Below are positions 1 to 8,893 of a stretch of 64,000 nt of DNA, in pieces; within the stretch, counting starts at the first letter, position 1, and each line of letters starts with the position of its first letter. Under the pieces are notes generated by a model that saw only the letters and a program-made list of their open reading frames with translations, was not told where the DNA came from and ran no database searches. Both the position numbers and the translations under genes were made by a program. Source of the DNA: Verrucomicrobiota bacterium (GTDB lineage Bacteria; Verrucomicrobiota; Verrucomicrobiia; Limisphaerales; J093); NCBI GenBank assembly GCA_027493615.1, contig JAOSKK010000005.1, positions 1 to 64,000 on the forward strand. Direction: 5' to 3'.

Positions 1-20
1 GGAAGTTGACCACCTGGCGG
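1..20 (+). repeat. Left inverted repeat of IS21-like element
   Basis: GGAAGTTGACCACCTGGCGG, the exact reverse complement of 4761-4780. It begins at the first base of the window, so more of the left end may be missing. Confidence 0.85.
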
Positions 21-627
21 CGAGGGGCTTGCCTTCCAGGGAGGAGCGCGACGGGGGCCTAGGTAAAACCCCTTGCCCTACCTCGACAGCGCGGGGCCGT
101 TTCGTAAGACAAGGGGCGCTTAAACAACGTCGGTGTTCATAGCCAGAACCTGGGTTTTTGGCAATCCAGATCGCGGTCCATTTTCGGTTCGCCGAAGATT
201 GGTATCGAGCCGGTCCGGTCCTCGGCTTGGTGCTCGCGTACTACGCGGTGCTGCGATCGGTGCTGCGGGCCAAGCCTGAGTTGCGCCGGTGACGGACGCG
301 CTGTCGGCACTGCGGGATTTTCGTTCTGACCCACCCGCGCAACGCGGGGCGGCGGGATTTGGGCTGTCCCTTCGGCTGTCGAGAGCGGCGCATCGCCGAC
401 GCCAGTGTAATCAACGCACGGCGGCCTATTACGGGAGGAAGCGGGCCGGGGACAAGAAACGGGCGCTCAACGCCCGGCGCGTAAAACGCCCGCTCGCCTG
501 GCCCCACCGAGCGGTCTGATCGAGGGCGTCCGGTGAGTCTGACGGAGGTCGTGGCGATGCTGCTCCGGGCCCTGAGACAACACCGCATGGCGCACGCGCC
601 GGATTGACCACACTGTGGCCTGGCTGC

Positions 628-1546
628 ATGCAGAACCTCCCTGAGCGCGGGCCGAGCGGGGTCACCGACCTCGAACTGGCAGCTTTGGACCTGCGTTACG
701 AGGGCTATCGGCTGCGCCAACCGCGCCGCGAGGCAGCCCTCTTGGCGGCCATCGCCCAAGCGGGCATCCAGGAATCGCCAGGGGGTCATCCGCGACACGA
801 CCTCATTCCAAGCTGACGGCTTCCAGCGCGCCTCGCTGCGCCCGCACCTCCACCTGCACGTGCGTTCTTTAGTGTTTCGGGCACCGACGAGGTCGCCGGC
901 ATCCTCCAACCCGCGCCATCGCCAACACGCCTGAGCTTGTTGGAACAAGCGCGGCTGTCGGATGAAATCACCGAAGTGGTTCACGCCCGCCGACATCGCC
1001 CGGGAACTGGGCCGCGTGCCCGGCTCCTGGGTCACCGTCCGCCTGCTTGCGCGGTGGGAACGGGAGCCTCGGTCGTGGACGCGCCTTTTCTGCCGGGGCC
1101 TTCCCCGGTGTACGCCATCCTCCACACCCGGGTGCCCTTTAGGCGTTCATGGAGCGTCACCGCCGCCGACTTGGACCAGTTCATCCGGCGCCTCCGTGGG
1201 CACCGGCTGAGCGTGCGTCAGATCGAAGGGCTGGCGCACGGCTTCTTCCCGCGGCCACCGTCCTTCCGGCAGGAACTGCTCGCGGGCCACCTGACCTGGG
1301 CCCTGCAGCACCTGGAGGCGGCCCCCGGACCCGGACGGTTGCAGCGACTTGGAACGCGTCTTCCTCCAGGACCTGGAACAGACCCAGAAGGCGATGCTCC
1401 GGGTCCTGGCCAAAAGTCAGGACCCCAAACTGCAGAGTGCGGCCTTCCGCGCCCAAGCCAATCTGCTTACCGCCGCCTTGCTCGGCCCGACGACCGCGTT
1501 CCTGCGCACCTTGCGTCAACTCCATGATCACACCGGACAAGCGTAA
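628..1546 (+). pseudogene. ParB-like accessory protein of the IS21-like element (frame-broken)
   Basis: Pieces of one ParB/KorB-like protein are spread over the three frames in colinear order: an N-terminal part with RYEGYRLRQP and an Ala/Leu-rich helix (about 660-780), LLEQARLSDEI then ADIARELGRVPGSWVTVRLL (about 940-1060, the ParB-type helix-turn-helix), a C-terminal part with GHRLSVRQIEGLAHGFF (about 1200-1320), and LERVFLQDLEQTQKAMLRVL to the stop at 1546. At least four frame changes are needed. The 3' end overlaps the istA start at 1524. ParB-like proteins bind DNA; a role in element maintenance or targeting is inferred from position only. Confidence 0.5.
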
Positions 1547-2996
1547 AGCCCTCTTTGTACTCCACCAGCAAGGCCTCTCCATCCGGCAGATGGCCCGGCA
1601 ACTGGCCGTCAGCCGCCAGGCCGTGCGCCGCGCCATTGCGCAACAAGGGGGAGTCGCCGCGCCGCGCCTTTGTCCCGCCCCTGGACCCGGAGTTGGTGCG
1701 CCACCTCTACACGCAATGCGACGGTTACGTGCAGCGCGTGTGGGAAAAGTTGCGCGAGGAGCACGGGGTGGACGTCAAGTACTCGACGCTCACGCGTTGG
1801 CTGCGGCAGTGGGGGATCGGCCAGCCCCTGGCCACCCGTTGTCAACGGGTGCCCGACGAGCCGGGGGCCGAGATGCAGCACGACACCAGCCCCTTCACCG
1901 TCCTGCTGAGCGGGTGCCGACCAAGCTGCAGGCCAGCCTGCTCTACCTGCGGTACTCCAAGCGCCGCTACCTCCAGTTCTACCGCGTCTTCGACCGCTTC
2001 CGGATGAAGTGCTTCCTGCACCGGGCGCTGGTGCACTGGGCTTACGCGCCTCCGGTCTGTGTCATCGACAACACCAACCTCGCCCGGTGGCGCGGCCTGG
2101 GCGCGCAGGCGGTGATGGTCCCGGAGATGGAGGCCTTCGCCAAAACCTATGGCTTTCGGTTCCTCTGCCACGCCCGCGGACACAGTGATCGGAAGGCCGG
2201 CGAGGAGAGGAGTTTTTCCACCGTCGAGACCAACTTCCTGCCCGGCCGCACCTTCGAGAACCTCGCAGACTTGAATCGCCAAGCCCTGGACTGGTCGACG
2301 GTGCGGATGGAGCAACGGCCCCAGGGCAAGGCCGGCCTCATTCCCGCCCAAGCCTTCGAACACGAAGTGCACTTCCTCCAGCCCTTGCCTCCCTACCTGC
2401 CCGCGCCCCTACCTGATCCTGGAACGGAGCGTGGACGAATACGGCTATGTCGCCGTGGACGCCAACTACTACTGGGTGCCCGGCACCGGCCGCGGTCGCC
2501 TCACGGTGTTACGCTACGAGGACCAGCTCCAGATTTACGTGGCGGGCCAGCTCGCCATCCAATACGCCCTGGCCCCCGACGGCGTCCGTAACCAGCAGTT
2601 CGATCCGCCCGATAAACCCGCCGCCCACGCCCAGCCGCGGCATCGCCCCAGCCCAGCGACGAGGAGGAGAAGCGCTTGCGCGCCCTGGCCCCCACGGTCA
2701 GCGCGTATGTGGACTTCCTCCTGGCCACCCCGGGACACCTGCGTCACCAGACCCTGCGCCGACTCTGGGCGTTGAGCCAACGGATGAGTCCCGAGCTCTT
2801 CGTCCGGGCGGTCGAGCGCGCCCACCGCTATCGCCTCCCCGAGCTCAAGACCCTCGAACGCCTCGCCCACCTCGTCGTGCAGGCCACGCCCGGCCAGCTC
2901 CCCCTGCCGGCCATTGATGAGTCCTTTCGCGACCGTCCTGCCTACCAGGACGGCGCGCTCACCGAAACCCCCAACCTCACCGCCTACGATGACTGA
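1524..2996 (+). pseudogene. istA: IS21-family transposase IstA (frame-broken)
   Basis: The start MITPDKRKALFVLHQQGLSI at 1524 opens a helix-turn-helix (QMARQLAVSRQAVRRAI) typical of IstA. The protein then moves through two alternating frames: LDPELVRHLYTQCDGYVQRV (about 1680), the catalytic-core part AYAPPVCVIDNTNLARWRG (about 2045), VETNFLPGRTFENLADLN (about 2225), YVAVDANYYWVPGTGRGRL (about 2445) and the C-terminal helices ending at 2996. Four frame changes, at about 1650, 1910, 2410 and 2650, mostly in G/C runs, interrupt an otherwise complete protein of about 490 aa. The stop overlaps the istB start (ATGACTGA), the usual translational coupling in IS21. Either a decayed transposase or one damaged by sequencing indels. 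Confidence 0.8.
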
Positions 2997-3729
2997 CGAA
3001 CTCCAAGCCAAACTGCGTGCCTTGCGCCTGCCCCGCCTGGCCAAGCACTGGGACCAGGACCTCCAAGAGGCCGCCCGCCAGCGGATGTCCCATGCCGCCT
3101 TGCTCACTCACATCGTGGAAGAGGAGTACCGTCTCCAGGGCGACCGCGCCCGGCAGCAGCGCCTGCGGCGCGCCCGTCTGCCCGAGCCCTGGACGATCGA
3201 AACCTTCCCCTTCGACCGCCAGCCCAAGCTCAACCGCAAAGCCATCTTCGCCCTCTACGACACCCTGGACTTCCTGGCCAAGGCCCAGAACATCATCTGG
3301 CTGGGCCGCACCGGCTGTGGCAAGACCGGCCTGGCCTCCAGCTTCCTGGTCGGGGCCATCCAGCGCGGGGCCACCGGTCGGTACGTCCTCTTCGCCGACC
3401 TGGTCGCCGAACTCTATCAAGCCGTCGCCCTCCACGCCCAGGAAGCGGTGCTCCAGAAGTATCTGCGCTGGGACCTGCTCCTGATCGATGAAATCGGCTA
3501 CGTCGAGGTCGAGCCCGTCCAGGTGGGCCTCTTCTTCACCCTCATGCAAAAGCGTCACCGCAAGAAATCCACGCTCCTGACCTCCAACCTGGGCTTCAGC
3601 GACTGGGGCTCCTTCCTCAAGAACGATCACCTCACCGCCGCCCTGATTGACCGGCTCACCGAAACCAGCCATGTCTTCAACCTGCGGGAGTGTGTCACCC
3701 TGCGCGGCAAGCTCTCCCCCGACCCATGA
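2989..3729 (+). CDS. istB: IS21-family helper ATPase IstB
   Basis: An intact 246-aa AAA+ ATPase that loads and regulates the IS21 transposase on target DNA. The DnaC-like core is clear: Walker A GRTGCGKTGLASS (about residue 105), Walker B LLLIDEIGYVE (about 165), sensor-type LLTSNLGFSDW (about 200) and the C-terminal RLTETSHVFNL. The start at 2989 sits inside the istA stop (8-bp overlap), and the stop overlaps the next gene as ATGA (3726-3729). It is the only unbroken gene of the element. Confidence 0.93.
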   Translation: MTDELQAKLRALRLPRLAKHWDQDLQEAARQRMSHAALLTHIVEEEYRLQGDRARQQRLRRARLPEPWTIETFPFDRQPKLNRKAIFALYDTLDFLAKAQNIIWLGRTGCGKTGLASSFLVGAIQRGATGRYVLFADLVAELYQAVALHAQEAVLQKYLRWDLLLIDEIGYVEVEPVQVGLFFTLMQKRHRKKSTLLTSNLGFSDWGSFLKNDHLTAALIDRLTETSHVFNLRECVTLRGKLSPDP

Positions 3730-4560
3730 CCTGGCAGGAGCGGGCCAACCGACTGCGGGCCCTTCCCTGAGCGTGGTGTTGCGCCGCTCCGGTGCGGTTC
3801 CGGATCGGGCCGATCCCCACAAGTGGCACACGGCCCAGGGCGTCCTCTCCGTCACGGGCGCCCAGTTCATCAACTGGAACCTCGGCGGTGGGGGTGGCGG
3901 GGCCATCGATCTGGTGATGCACCTCCACGGCGTCGGCTTTGGCCAGGCCTTGAGTGGTTGGAACGGCACGGCGCGACGAGCCCGATCCCGCCGGTGAGCC
4001 CTCCGCCCAGACCGCCGCTGCGGTTGCCGGAGCCGACGCCCGAACACCTCGCTCACGTCCGGCGTTACCTGGTCGAGCCACGGCGACTGCCCCCCGCGTT
4101 GCTCGACCCCTTGATCGCCACCGGCAACCTCTACGCCGATGCCCGCGCCAACGCCGTCTTCCTCCTGCGCGGGCCCGACGGGCAGCCGGTCGGTGCCGAA
4201 CTGCGGGGCACCGGACTGGTCCCCTGGCGCGGCATGGCCCCGGGTTCCCGCAAGGACCGTGGCTGCTTTGCCGTCCCGACGACCCCGCGCGCGGTGAGCC
4301 TCCTGTGCGAGTCGGCCATTGACGCCCTCAGTTGCCACGCCCTGCACCCCGACCCTCGGTGCCTCTCGACCGCCGGTGCCCGGCCCGATCCGGTCTGGCT
4401 GGCCGACCTCCTCGCCCAGGGCGGCCCCGTGTCCTGCGGCTTTGACCTCGATGCCACGGGGGAAGCGATGGCTCAGGTCATGATCGCCCGGCATCCCGCC
4501 ATCCAGCGCCTGCGCCCCTCGCACAAGGACTGGAACGATGTCCTACGGGCAGGGGGTTGA
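3726..4560 (+). pseudogene. Toprim/DUF3991-like (primase-type) passenger protein (frame-broken)
   Basis: Starts at the ATG overlapping the istB stop with MTWQERANRLRALP, then continues in another frame as SVVLRRSGAVPDRADPHKWH and GAQFINWNLGGGGGGAIDLV, a CHC2/DUF3991-like zinc-finger-type N-terminus with few cysteines. It changes frame again near 3950 and runs to 4560 with a Toprim-like half: VSLLCESAIDALSCHAL, CGFDLDATGEAMAQ (acidic DxD) and HKDWNDVLRAGG. One added base in the CCC run near 3755 and one near 3950 restore about 278 aa. Toprim/DUF3991 proteins occur on plasmids and integrative elements; as an istB-coupled third gene it is unusual. Function unknown. Confidence 0.6.
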
Positions 4561-4760
4561 GCGCGCTCGCGCTCCCCAGCTTGCGCCGGCTTGCGGACGA
4601 CCACCACCAGTGGCCGCGGCGCCAACCTCCTCGGAATCGCTGCTCGGAAGCCCTCCTCGGAACCACCCCTGCTCGGAACCACCCCTGCTCGGAACCACCC
4701 CCTGCTCGGAATCCCCCAAAAACTCCCTCCTTGGAAAGGGAAACTGACTGCTCGCGCTGC

Positions 4761-4801
4761 CCGCCAGGTGGTCAACTTCCGTGAGCACCCCCGGTCAACT
4801 T
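4761..4801 (-). repeat. Right inverted repeat plus sub-terminal copy
   Basis: Positions 4761-4780 are the exact reverse complement of 1-20. After a 10-base spacer the core GGTCAACTTCC recurs at 4791-4801, as expected for the multiple transposase-binding repeats of IS21 ends. Confidence 0.8.
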
Positions 4802-5113
4802 CCCGCGAGCGGCGACGTGATCAGGGGTGTAGTGATAAGAAACACGACAGTTTAGAGAAAGTGTACATCGAGGCGATTGTAGCGAACCTCAGGAATCGAC
4901 GCAGGCGTTGCCGGAACCGGGGGCTCGAACCACGACCCCACCGCCCTACTCGATCAAGTACTGGCCGGAAAGATGAAGCCCGAGACGGCCCGGCTAACCC
5001 GGATGACGCTGTTCCGCAACCTCGACATCACCGGGAAGCTCGGTTGCGTGGCACGGAAGGGCTCAAGGCGGTGGAAGCCGCGGCCCGACTGAAGCCATCG
5101 GACCGGTCCTGAG
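4802..5113. other. Gene-poor flank of the IS21-like element
   Basis: No convincing gene. A 39-codon reading frame at 4973-5092 (+), MKPETARLTRMTLFRNLD and onward, may be a fragment of the phage-like remnant that follows, but nothing identifies it. Confidence 0.4.
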
Positions 5114-5201
5114 CGGGTTCTGGCGGGACGCGCTGGGCGGGGAGTGGCGTTGCACCGAGGCCGGGACCCCGAGAACGTGGCTCCAGATCCCGCCGGCGGA
5201 G

Positions 5202-5538
5202 GTGACGGCGGACCTGTCGAGCGCGACGATCCCGACGGGTTTACCTGATCCTGAACGTCACCGACGGCGCGGTGAAGCGCCACGCAGGGTCCTACTCCTG
5301 GGAAATCACCGTTGGTGCGGCCACGTCCGCCGAGGTCGGCTTCCACGGCGCGACCCCTACCACTCAGCGGGTTGGCGTCGCCCAGGCTACCGTCACCTAC
5401 GCCTCGCAAACCATCAGCGATCCGCCGACGCGAGCGGAAGTCCAGGCACTGAATGACGGCCTGCTCGCGGTGATCACCCTGCTCAATGAACTGCGCGCTA
5501 CCGCGGTGGAGAAGGGCCTGATCAAAGGCGCTGCGTAG
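5202..5538 (+). pseudogene. Phage-like small hypothetical protein (frame-broken)
   Basis: Removing one T from the TTT run near 5245 joins TADLSSATIPTG to YLILNVTDGAVKRHAGSYSW and continues to 5538, ending RAEVQALNDGLLAVITLLNE then LRATAVEKGLIKGAA. The same frame can be followed upstream to about 5115 (WLQIPPAEV). The Ala/Thr/Gly-rich beta-type body and short C-terminal helix resemble small structural proteins of tailed phages, but no precise family is recognised. Lying between an IS end and a tRNA, it is probably a prophage scrap. Confidence 0.35.
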
Positions 5539-5833
5539 AACCGACAGCGGGCATCGGTTTCCTTCCGCCTTGCTCGCGTCGAGGCACCGGCGAGGCTCTG
5601 CCGGAAGGCCCCGGTGGCGGCGTTCCTATCCTTCCTGATGGTTGGCGGGCTTCTCAGTCATTTTCGACGTGACGCAGCAGGAATTCGGTCAGGAAGGCCG
5701 ACCCCAGACCGGCGGCGGTGTTTGCCAGGCGCTGGCGGCTCAGAATATTTGGCAATTGTTTGGCAAATGCGGCAGAAGATTGCCCGGAATTGCAGACGGT
5801 TGCCAAAATGCCGCCCGGAAGGCCGAATTCAGG
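5539..5833. other. Intergenic stretch before tRNA-Asn terminator
   Basis: No gene seen. The stretch 5740-5830 carries imperfect repeats around TTTGGCAAA/TTGCCAAAATG, consistent with the AT-richer border of an integrated element, but no clear attachment core can be called. Confidence 0.3.
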
Positions 5834-5858
5834 AAAACCCCTTGTTCTTCAGGGGTTT
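5834..5858 (-). terminator. Rho-independent terminator of tRNA-Asn
   Basis: On the minus strand an 8-bp stem AAACCCCT/AGGGGTTT closes an 8-nt loop and is followed by TTTTC. It lies 25 bp downstream of the tRNA 3' end. Confidence 0.7.
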
Positions 5859-5882
5859 CTTAGTGGAAAAACCTTGGAATAT

Positions 5883-5955
5883 TGGCTCCAGAGAGGGCTC
5901 GAACCTCTAACCCGCCGGTTAACAGCCGGCTGCTCTACCATTGAGCTACTCTGGA
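5883..5955 (-). tRNA. tRNA-Asn(GUU)
   Basis: A 73-nt minus-strand cloverleaf including an encoded CCA (5885-5883). Acceptor TCCAGAG pairs with CTCTGGA; D-arm GCTCAATGGTAGAGC; anticodon arm GCCGG-CTGTTAA-CCGGC giving anticodon GTT; T-arm AGAGG-TTCGAGC-CCTCT. Phage-like sequence lies on its 3' side, a common integration arrangement. Confidence 0.95.
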
Positions 5956-5975
5956 TCCCAAACGGGACGCAGACG

Positions 5976-6458
5976 CTAGCGCGGGCTCCCGCCGGCCGTC
6001 AAATCGAATTTGCTCGTCCCCGCTGCCCTCTGCCCTCCCGCCCTGCTCTGCGGTCTGCGGCCGCCTTGCGGTTCCACGGTTCGCCGGTCCGCAGTCCCGC
6101 CACTCGAGCCTTGAAACCGCCGGGGCGACGGCCGGCGCCAGTGCCGGACCACACCCCGCTTCCGAGTGTCCTCATCTTCCTGTTGTCGCGTCCACTGGAC
6201 CGTCAGAGCGATGTATTCCTGCGCCAACGCTTCGAATCGCTGCCGGTTGACAATGGCGCGCTCAAGCGCGGGCACCTCGTCCGGCCGGATACGTTGGCTC
6301 CGGTTCACCCCGTCTTCCCAGACCTGATGCTTGTAGTACGGGCCGGTGGTACCGCCTCCAGGCGCGGGCCGAAGCTCGGCCTTCAGCGAGCCGTACTCCA
6401 TCGGCTCACAACGGGCCATCGCCTCCAAGACCCGCCTCCGCTCTGCTTCCAAGTCCAT
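5976..6458 (-). CDS. DUF6788-like small protein
   Basis: A 160-aa protein starting MDLEAERRRVLEAMARCEPM. The central GPYYKHQVWEDGVNRSQRI and the following helix FEALAQEYIALTVQWTR match small proteins often found beside transposases and recombinases (DUF6788-type). The C-terminal 50 residues are Arg/Gly-rich and may be out of the original frame. An inverted repeat TGTCT-7-AGACA lies about 15 bp upstream (around 6475), a possible operator. Function unknown. Confidence 0.5.
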   Translation of the reverse strand: MDLEAERRRVLEAMARCEPMEYGSLKAELRPAPGGGTTGPYYKHQVWEDGVNRSQRIRPDEVPALERAIVNRQRFEALAQEYIALTVQWTRQQEDEDTRKRGVVRHWRRPSPRRFQGSSGGTADRRTVEPQGGRRPQSRAGGQRAAGTSKFDLTAGGSPR

Positions 6459-6762
6459 GGGCCATTCCTGTCTATGTCCTAGACATCCATCGCAAAAAAA
6501 GCTGCCGCTTCCGCCAGCGGGAGCCCAGACGAACCACCCTGCCTCCTCGCGTCGCACGAACCGAAGTGCAGAATGCCGAGTGCAGAAGAGCATCCGTGTG
6601 GGGCGGTTCGTCTCGTTGGGCAGATCCAGGAGGAACGGGTTGCTCCCCCACAGCCGCCAACTCCTCTGCTTGCGCGTCGGTTGGCGCCTTTTGCGGGCAC
6701 CTTCCACTCCCCCTTTTCCCTCTGGGTCCCTGCCGTCACTATGGTTCCCCTGCCCCTTACCA
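6459..6762. other. Intergenic region with a short heptamer array
   Basis: No gene. At about 6563-6592 units such as AAGTGCA/GAATGCC/GAGTGCA form a small degenerate 7-bp array of the kind seen elsewhere in the window. It also contains the TGTCT-7-AGACA inverted repeat near 6475. Confidence 0.4.
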
Positions 6763-7476
6763 TCACCACACCTGGATCTTCGTGGGCACGTATACCACAT
6801 CCATCGGACGCAGGTAGAAACGCGTCTTGGACTGGCCACGCAACATATCTTTCACGTTCAAGCGATAGTGGCTCACCACCCCATCCTGCTCGCGGGTGAC
6901 CATCACCTTCTTCGACTGCGCCCGGTTCTCATCCAACCCGCCTGCTTCCATGATGGCCTCCACCACCGTCAGCGGCTCCGTGACCATGATCTTGCCCGGA
7001 CGCAGTACGGCCCCGCTGACAAACACGGGGTACGCCGAGGAATCCACCGTGACCAACACTTCCTTTCGGACCAATCGGGCGGAGTACAGGGTCAGGATCT
7101 CCTCCTGCAACTGAGCCGGCGACTTCCCCGCCGCCATCACTTCGTTCCCTTCGTCCAGGGTGATCATCCCATCACGCCGCACCTGCTGCACGGTGTTCAA
7201 GCTGGGCGCGCCCGGAAACACGATCCGGACTGCATCGCCCTCCCGCAGGCTGACGCTCCGATACGGTTTCGCGTCCTCGGACGACACCGGCGTGAGGCTG
7301 GGTGAGGAGCAACCAGCGAGCCCGAGCACGATCGCCGCTGTGCCCACGAGCCATCCTAGGCGCCGGTGTACCGACCAGGTAAGCCGGACGGCGATGGACG
7401 TATTGGACAATGAACCGTCGTCGGATACACAGCGTCGATGGACGCCGTGACTCTGATACCAATGTTGAACGTTCAT
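6763..7476 (-). CDS. Wza-like polysaccharide export lipoprotein
   Basis: A periplasmic/outer-membrane polysaccharide export protein. It has a membrane segment with lipobox (LGLAGC, about residue 53-58), then the poly_export domain (LREGDAVRIVFPGAPSLN, GMITLDEGNEVMAAG) and an SLBB-type half (VFVSGAVLRPGKIMVTEPLT, MDVVYVPTKIQVW). At 237 aa it is shorter than full Wza and lacks the C-terminal translocation helix. ATG 7476 gives a long leader before the lipobox; the GTG at 7371 is a plausible alternative. It is the last gene of the exosortase cluster and probably works with the Wzc-like protein at 56.6 kb. Confidence 0.85.
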   Translation of the reverse strand: MNVQHWYQSHGVHRRCVSDDGSLSNTSIAVRLTWSVHRRLGWLVGTAAIVLGLAGCSSPSLTPVSSEDAKPYRSVSLREGDAVRIVFPGAPSLNTVQQVRRDGMITLDEGNEVMAAGKSPAQLQEEILTLYSARLVRKEVLVTVDSSAYPVFVSGAVLRPGKIMVTEPLTVVEAIMEAGGLDENRAQSKKVMVTREQDGVVSHYRLNVKDMLRGQSKTRFYLRPMDVVYVPTKIQVW

Positions 7477-7497
7477 GGTGAATTGGTGACTGTGTCG

Positions 7498-7524
7498 CAG
7501 AGCCTCCTGACGTCGGCTCCTACC
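7498..7524. repeat. Half copy of palindromic interspersed repeat
   Basis: AGAGCCTCCTGACGTCGGCT and onward to CTCCTAC, one arm of the repeat described at 11010. Confidence 0.8.
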
Positions 7525-7538
7525 GGGACAATGCAAGC

Positions 7539-8893
7539 TCACTCCCGCTTGATCCCGAGCTTCCCGATCAACTCGTACAGGGTCGGGCGACTGACTCCAA
7601 GATCGGCCGCCGCGGGCGCGATCTTGCCCCCGTGCTTCTGCAGGGATCGGCTGACCATCTCGCGTTCGAGAGCCTCTCGCGCCTCTTTCAGGGTATGCGC
7701 CGCGATTTGGATCTCCTCCGACGATGTCAACTCGAGGTCCGCGGCCCGGATGGTATTGCCCTCGGCCATGATCACGGCTCTTTTCACGCGGTTCTCGAGC
7801 TCGCGCACGTTGCCGGGCCACCGATATTCGCGGATGGCGTGCGCCGCCCGTTCGTCGATGAGCAGGCCTTCCCGCCCCTCCTGGGCCGCGAACCGTTTGA
7901 GAAAAGCCTTCGCCAGCAGAAGCACGTCCTCGTCGCGCTCGCGCAGCGGCGGGATGCGGATGGTCACGACCGCCAGCCGATAGAACAGGTCCTCGCGGAA
8001 AGTGCCCTCGGCGACGGCAGTCTTGAGATCAGCGTTTGTGGCGGCGATCACACGGGTGTCCACCGGGATGAGCTTCCGCCCCCCACCCGCTCAAGGGATC
8101 GTTCCTGCAGAAACCGCAGCAGTTTCACCTGCAGCGCGGTGGACAACTCCCCGATCTCGTCGAGAAACAGCGTGCCATCGTTGGCCAATTCCAGGCGTCC
8201 GGGGCGCGCCACATGGGCGCCGGTGAAGGCCCCTTTCTCGTGCCCGAACAACTCGCTCTCAAGCAGGTTCTCGGGAATGGCGCCGCAGTTGATGGCCACA
8301 AAGGGACCGTCCTTGCGCAGGCTGAGCCGGTGGATGGCACGACCCGCCATCTCCTTGCCGGTGCCGCTTTCACCCAGAATCAGCACCGACGCGTCGCTCG
8401 GGGCGACCTTGCGGAGGAGCGTGAAGACCTGCTGCATGTTCGCGCTGCTCCCGAGCATCTCCTGAAACTCATCCAGGCTGAACTGCTCCTGCATCTGCCG
8501 GTACTGACGCTCGAGCTTGGCCACCTGTTGACAGCGCCGGAGGATGACACGCAGTTCCTCCAGTTCGAGTGGTTTGCAGAGGAAGTCATACGCGCCCAAG
8601 CCCACCGCCTGGACGGCATTCTGCTTGTCACCCTGACCGGTGACGATGATCACCTTCGCCAACGGATCGGCGTTCAGGATGTCTGTGAGAACCGCGAAGC
8701 CCTCGGTTGGGTCCCCGGGGTTGGGCGGAAGACCAAGGTCCAGCAATGTCACGGGCGGCCGATGGGTCGTGAAGGTCTGCATGGCCGTGCGCCTATCCTC
8801 GGCCAGGTGGATCTCGTACTCGGACTCGAGCGCCCACCGCATCTGCATCCGGATGTCCTCGTCATCATCGACCAGCAACAGGTGGGGTTTCAT
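7539..8893 (-). CDS. prsR: PEP-CTERM-box sigma54 response regulator PrsR (one frameshift)
   Basis: NtrC-type regulator of exosortase/EPS genes, about 450 aa after correction. The receiver domain starts [14 protein letters not shown] with phospho-acceptor in TLLDLGLP and Lys in LCKPLE. The AAA+ domain has Walker A GESGTGKE, the sigma54-contact GAFTGA and Walker [10 protein letters not shown]. The C-terminal Fis-type helix-turn-helix has [20 protein letters not shown]. The frame breaks at the C6 run 8079-8084: adding one base converts LERVGGG to [21 protein letters not shown], the expected continuation. The start overlaps the prsK stop by ATGA, so the pair is translationally coupled. Confidence 0.88.

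Larger units (their letters stand above)
1..4801 (+). mobile_element. IS21-like element with passenger genes
   Basis: A block of four same-strand, mostly overlapping genes (ParB-like, istA, istB, Toprim-like) lies between a perfect 20-bp inverted repeat at 1-20 and 4761-4780. A further copy of the repeat core (GGTCAACTTCC) follows at 4791-4801. Multiple terminal repeats and an overlapping istA/istB pair are hallmarks of IS21 elements. The two extra genes are not part of the basic IS21 plan. The left end may continue upstream of the window, so the true boundary and any target duplication cannot be seen. Several genes are frame-broken, so present activity is doubtful or the sequence has errors. 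Confidence 0.75.

Noticed and set aside
2977..4524. 515-codon open frame on the minus strand over istB and the Toprim-like gene
   Set aside because: Antisense to istB with intact Walker motifs; no recognisable domain.
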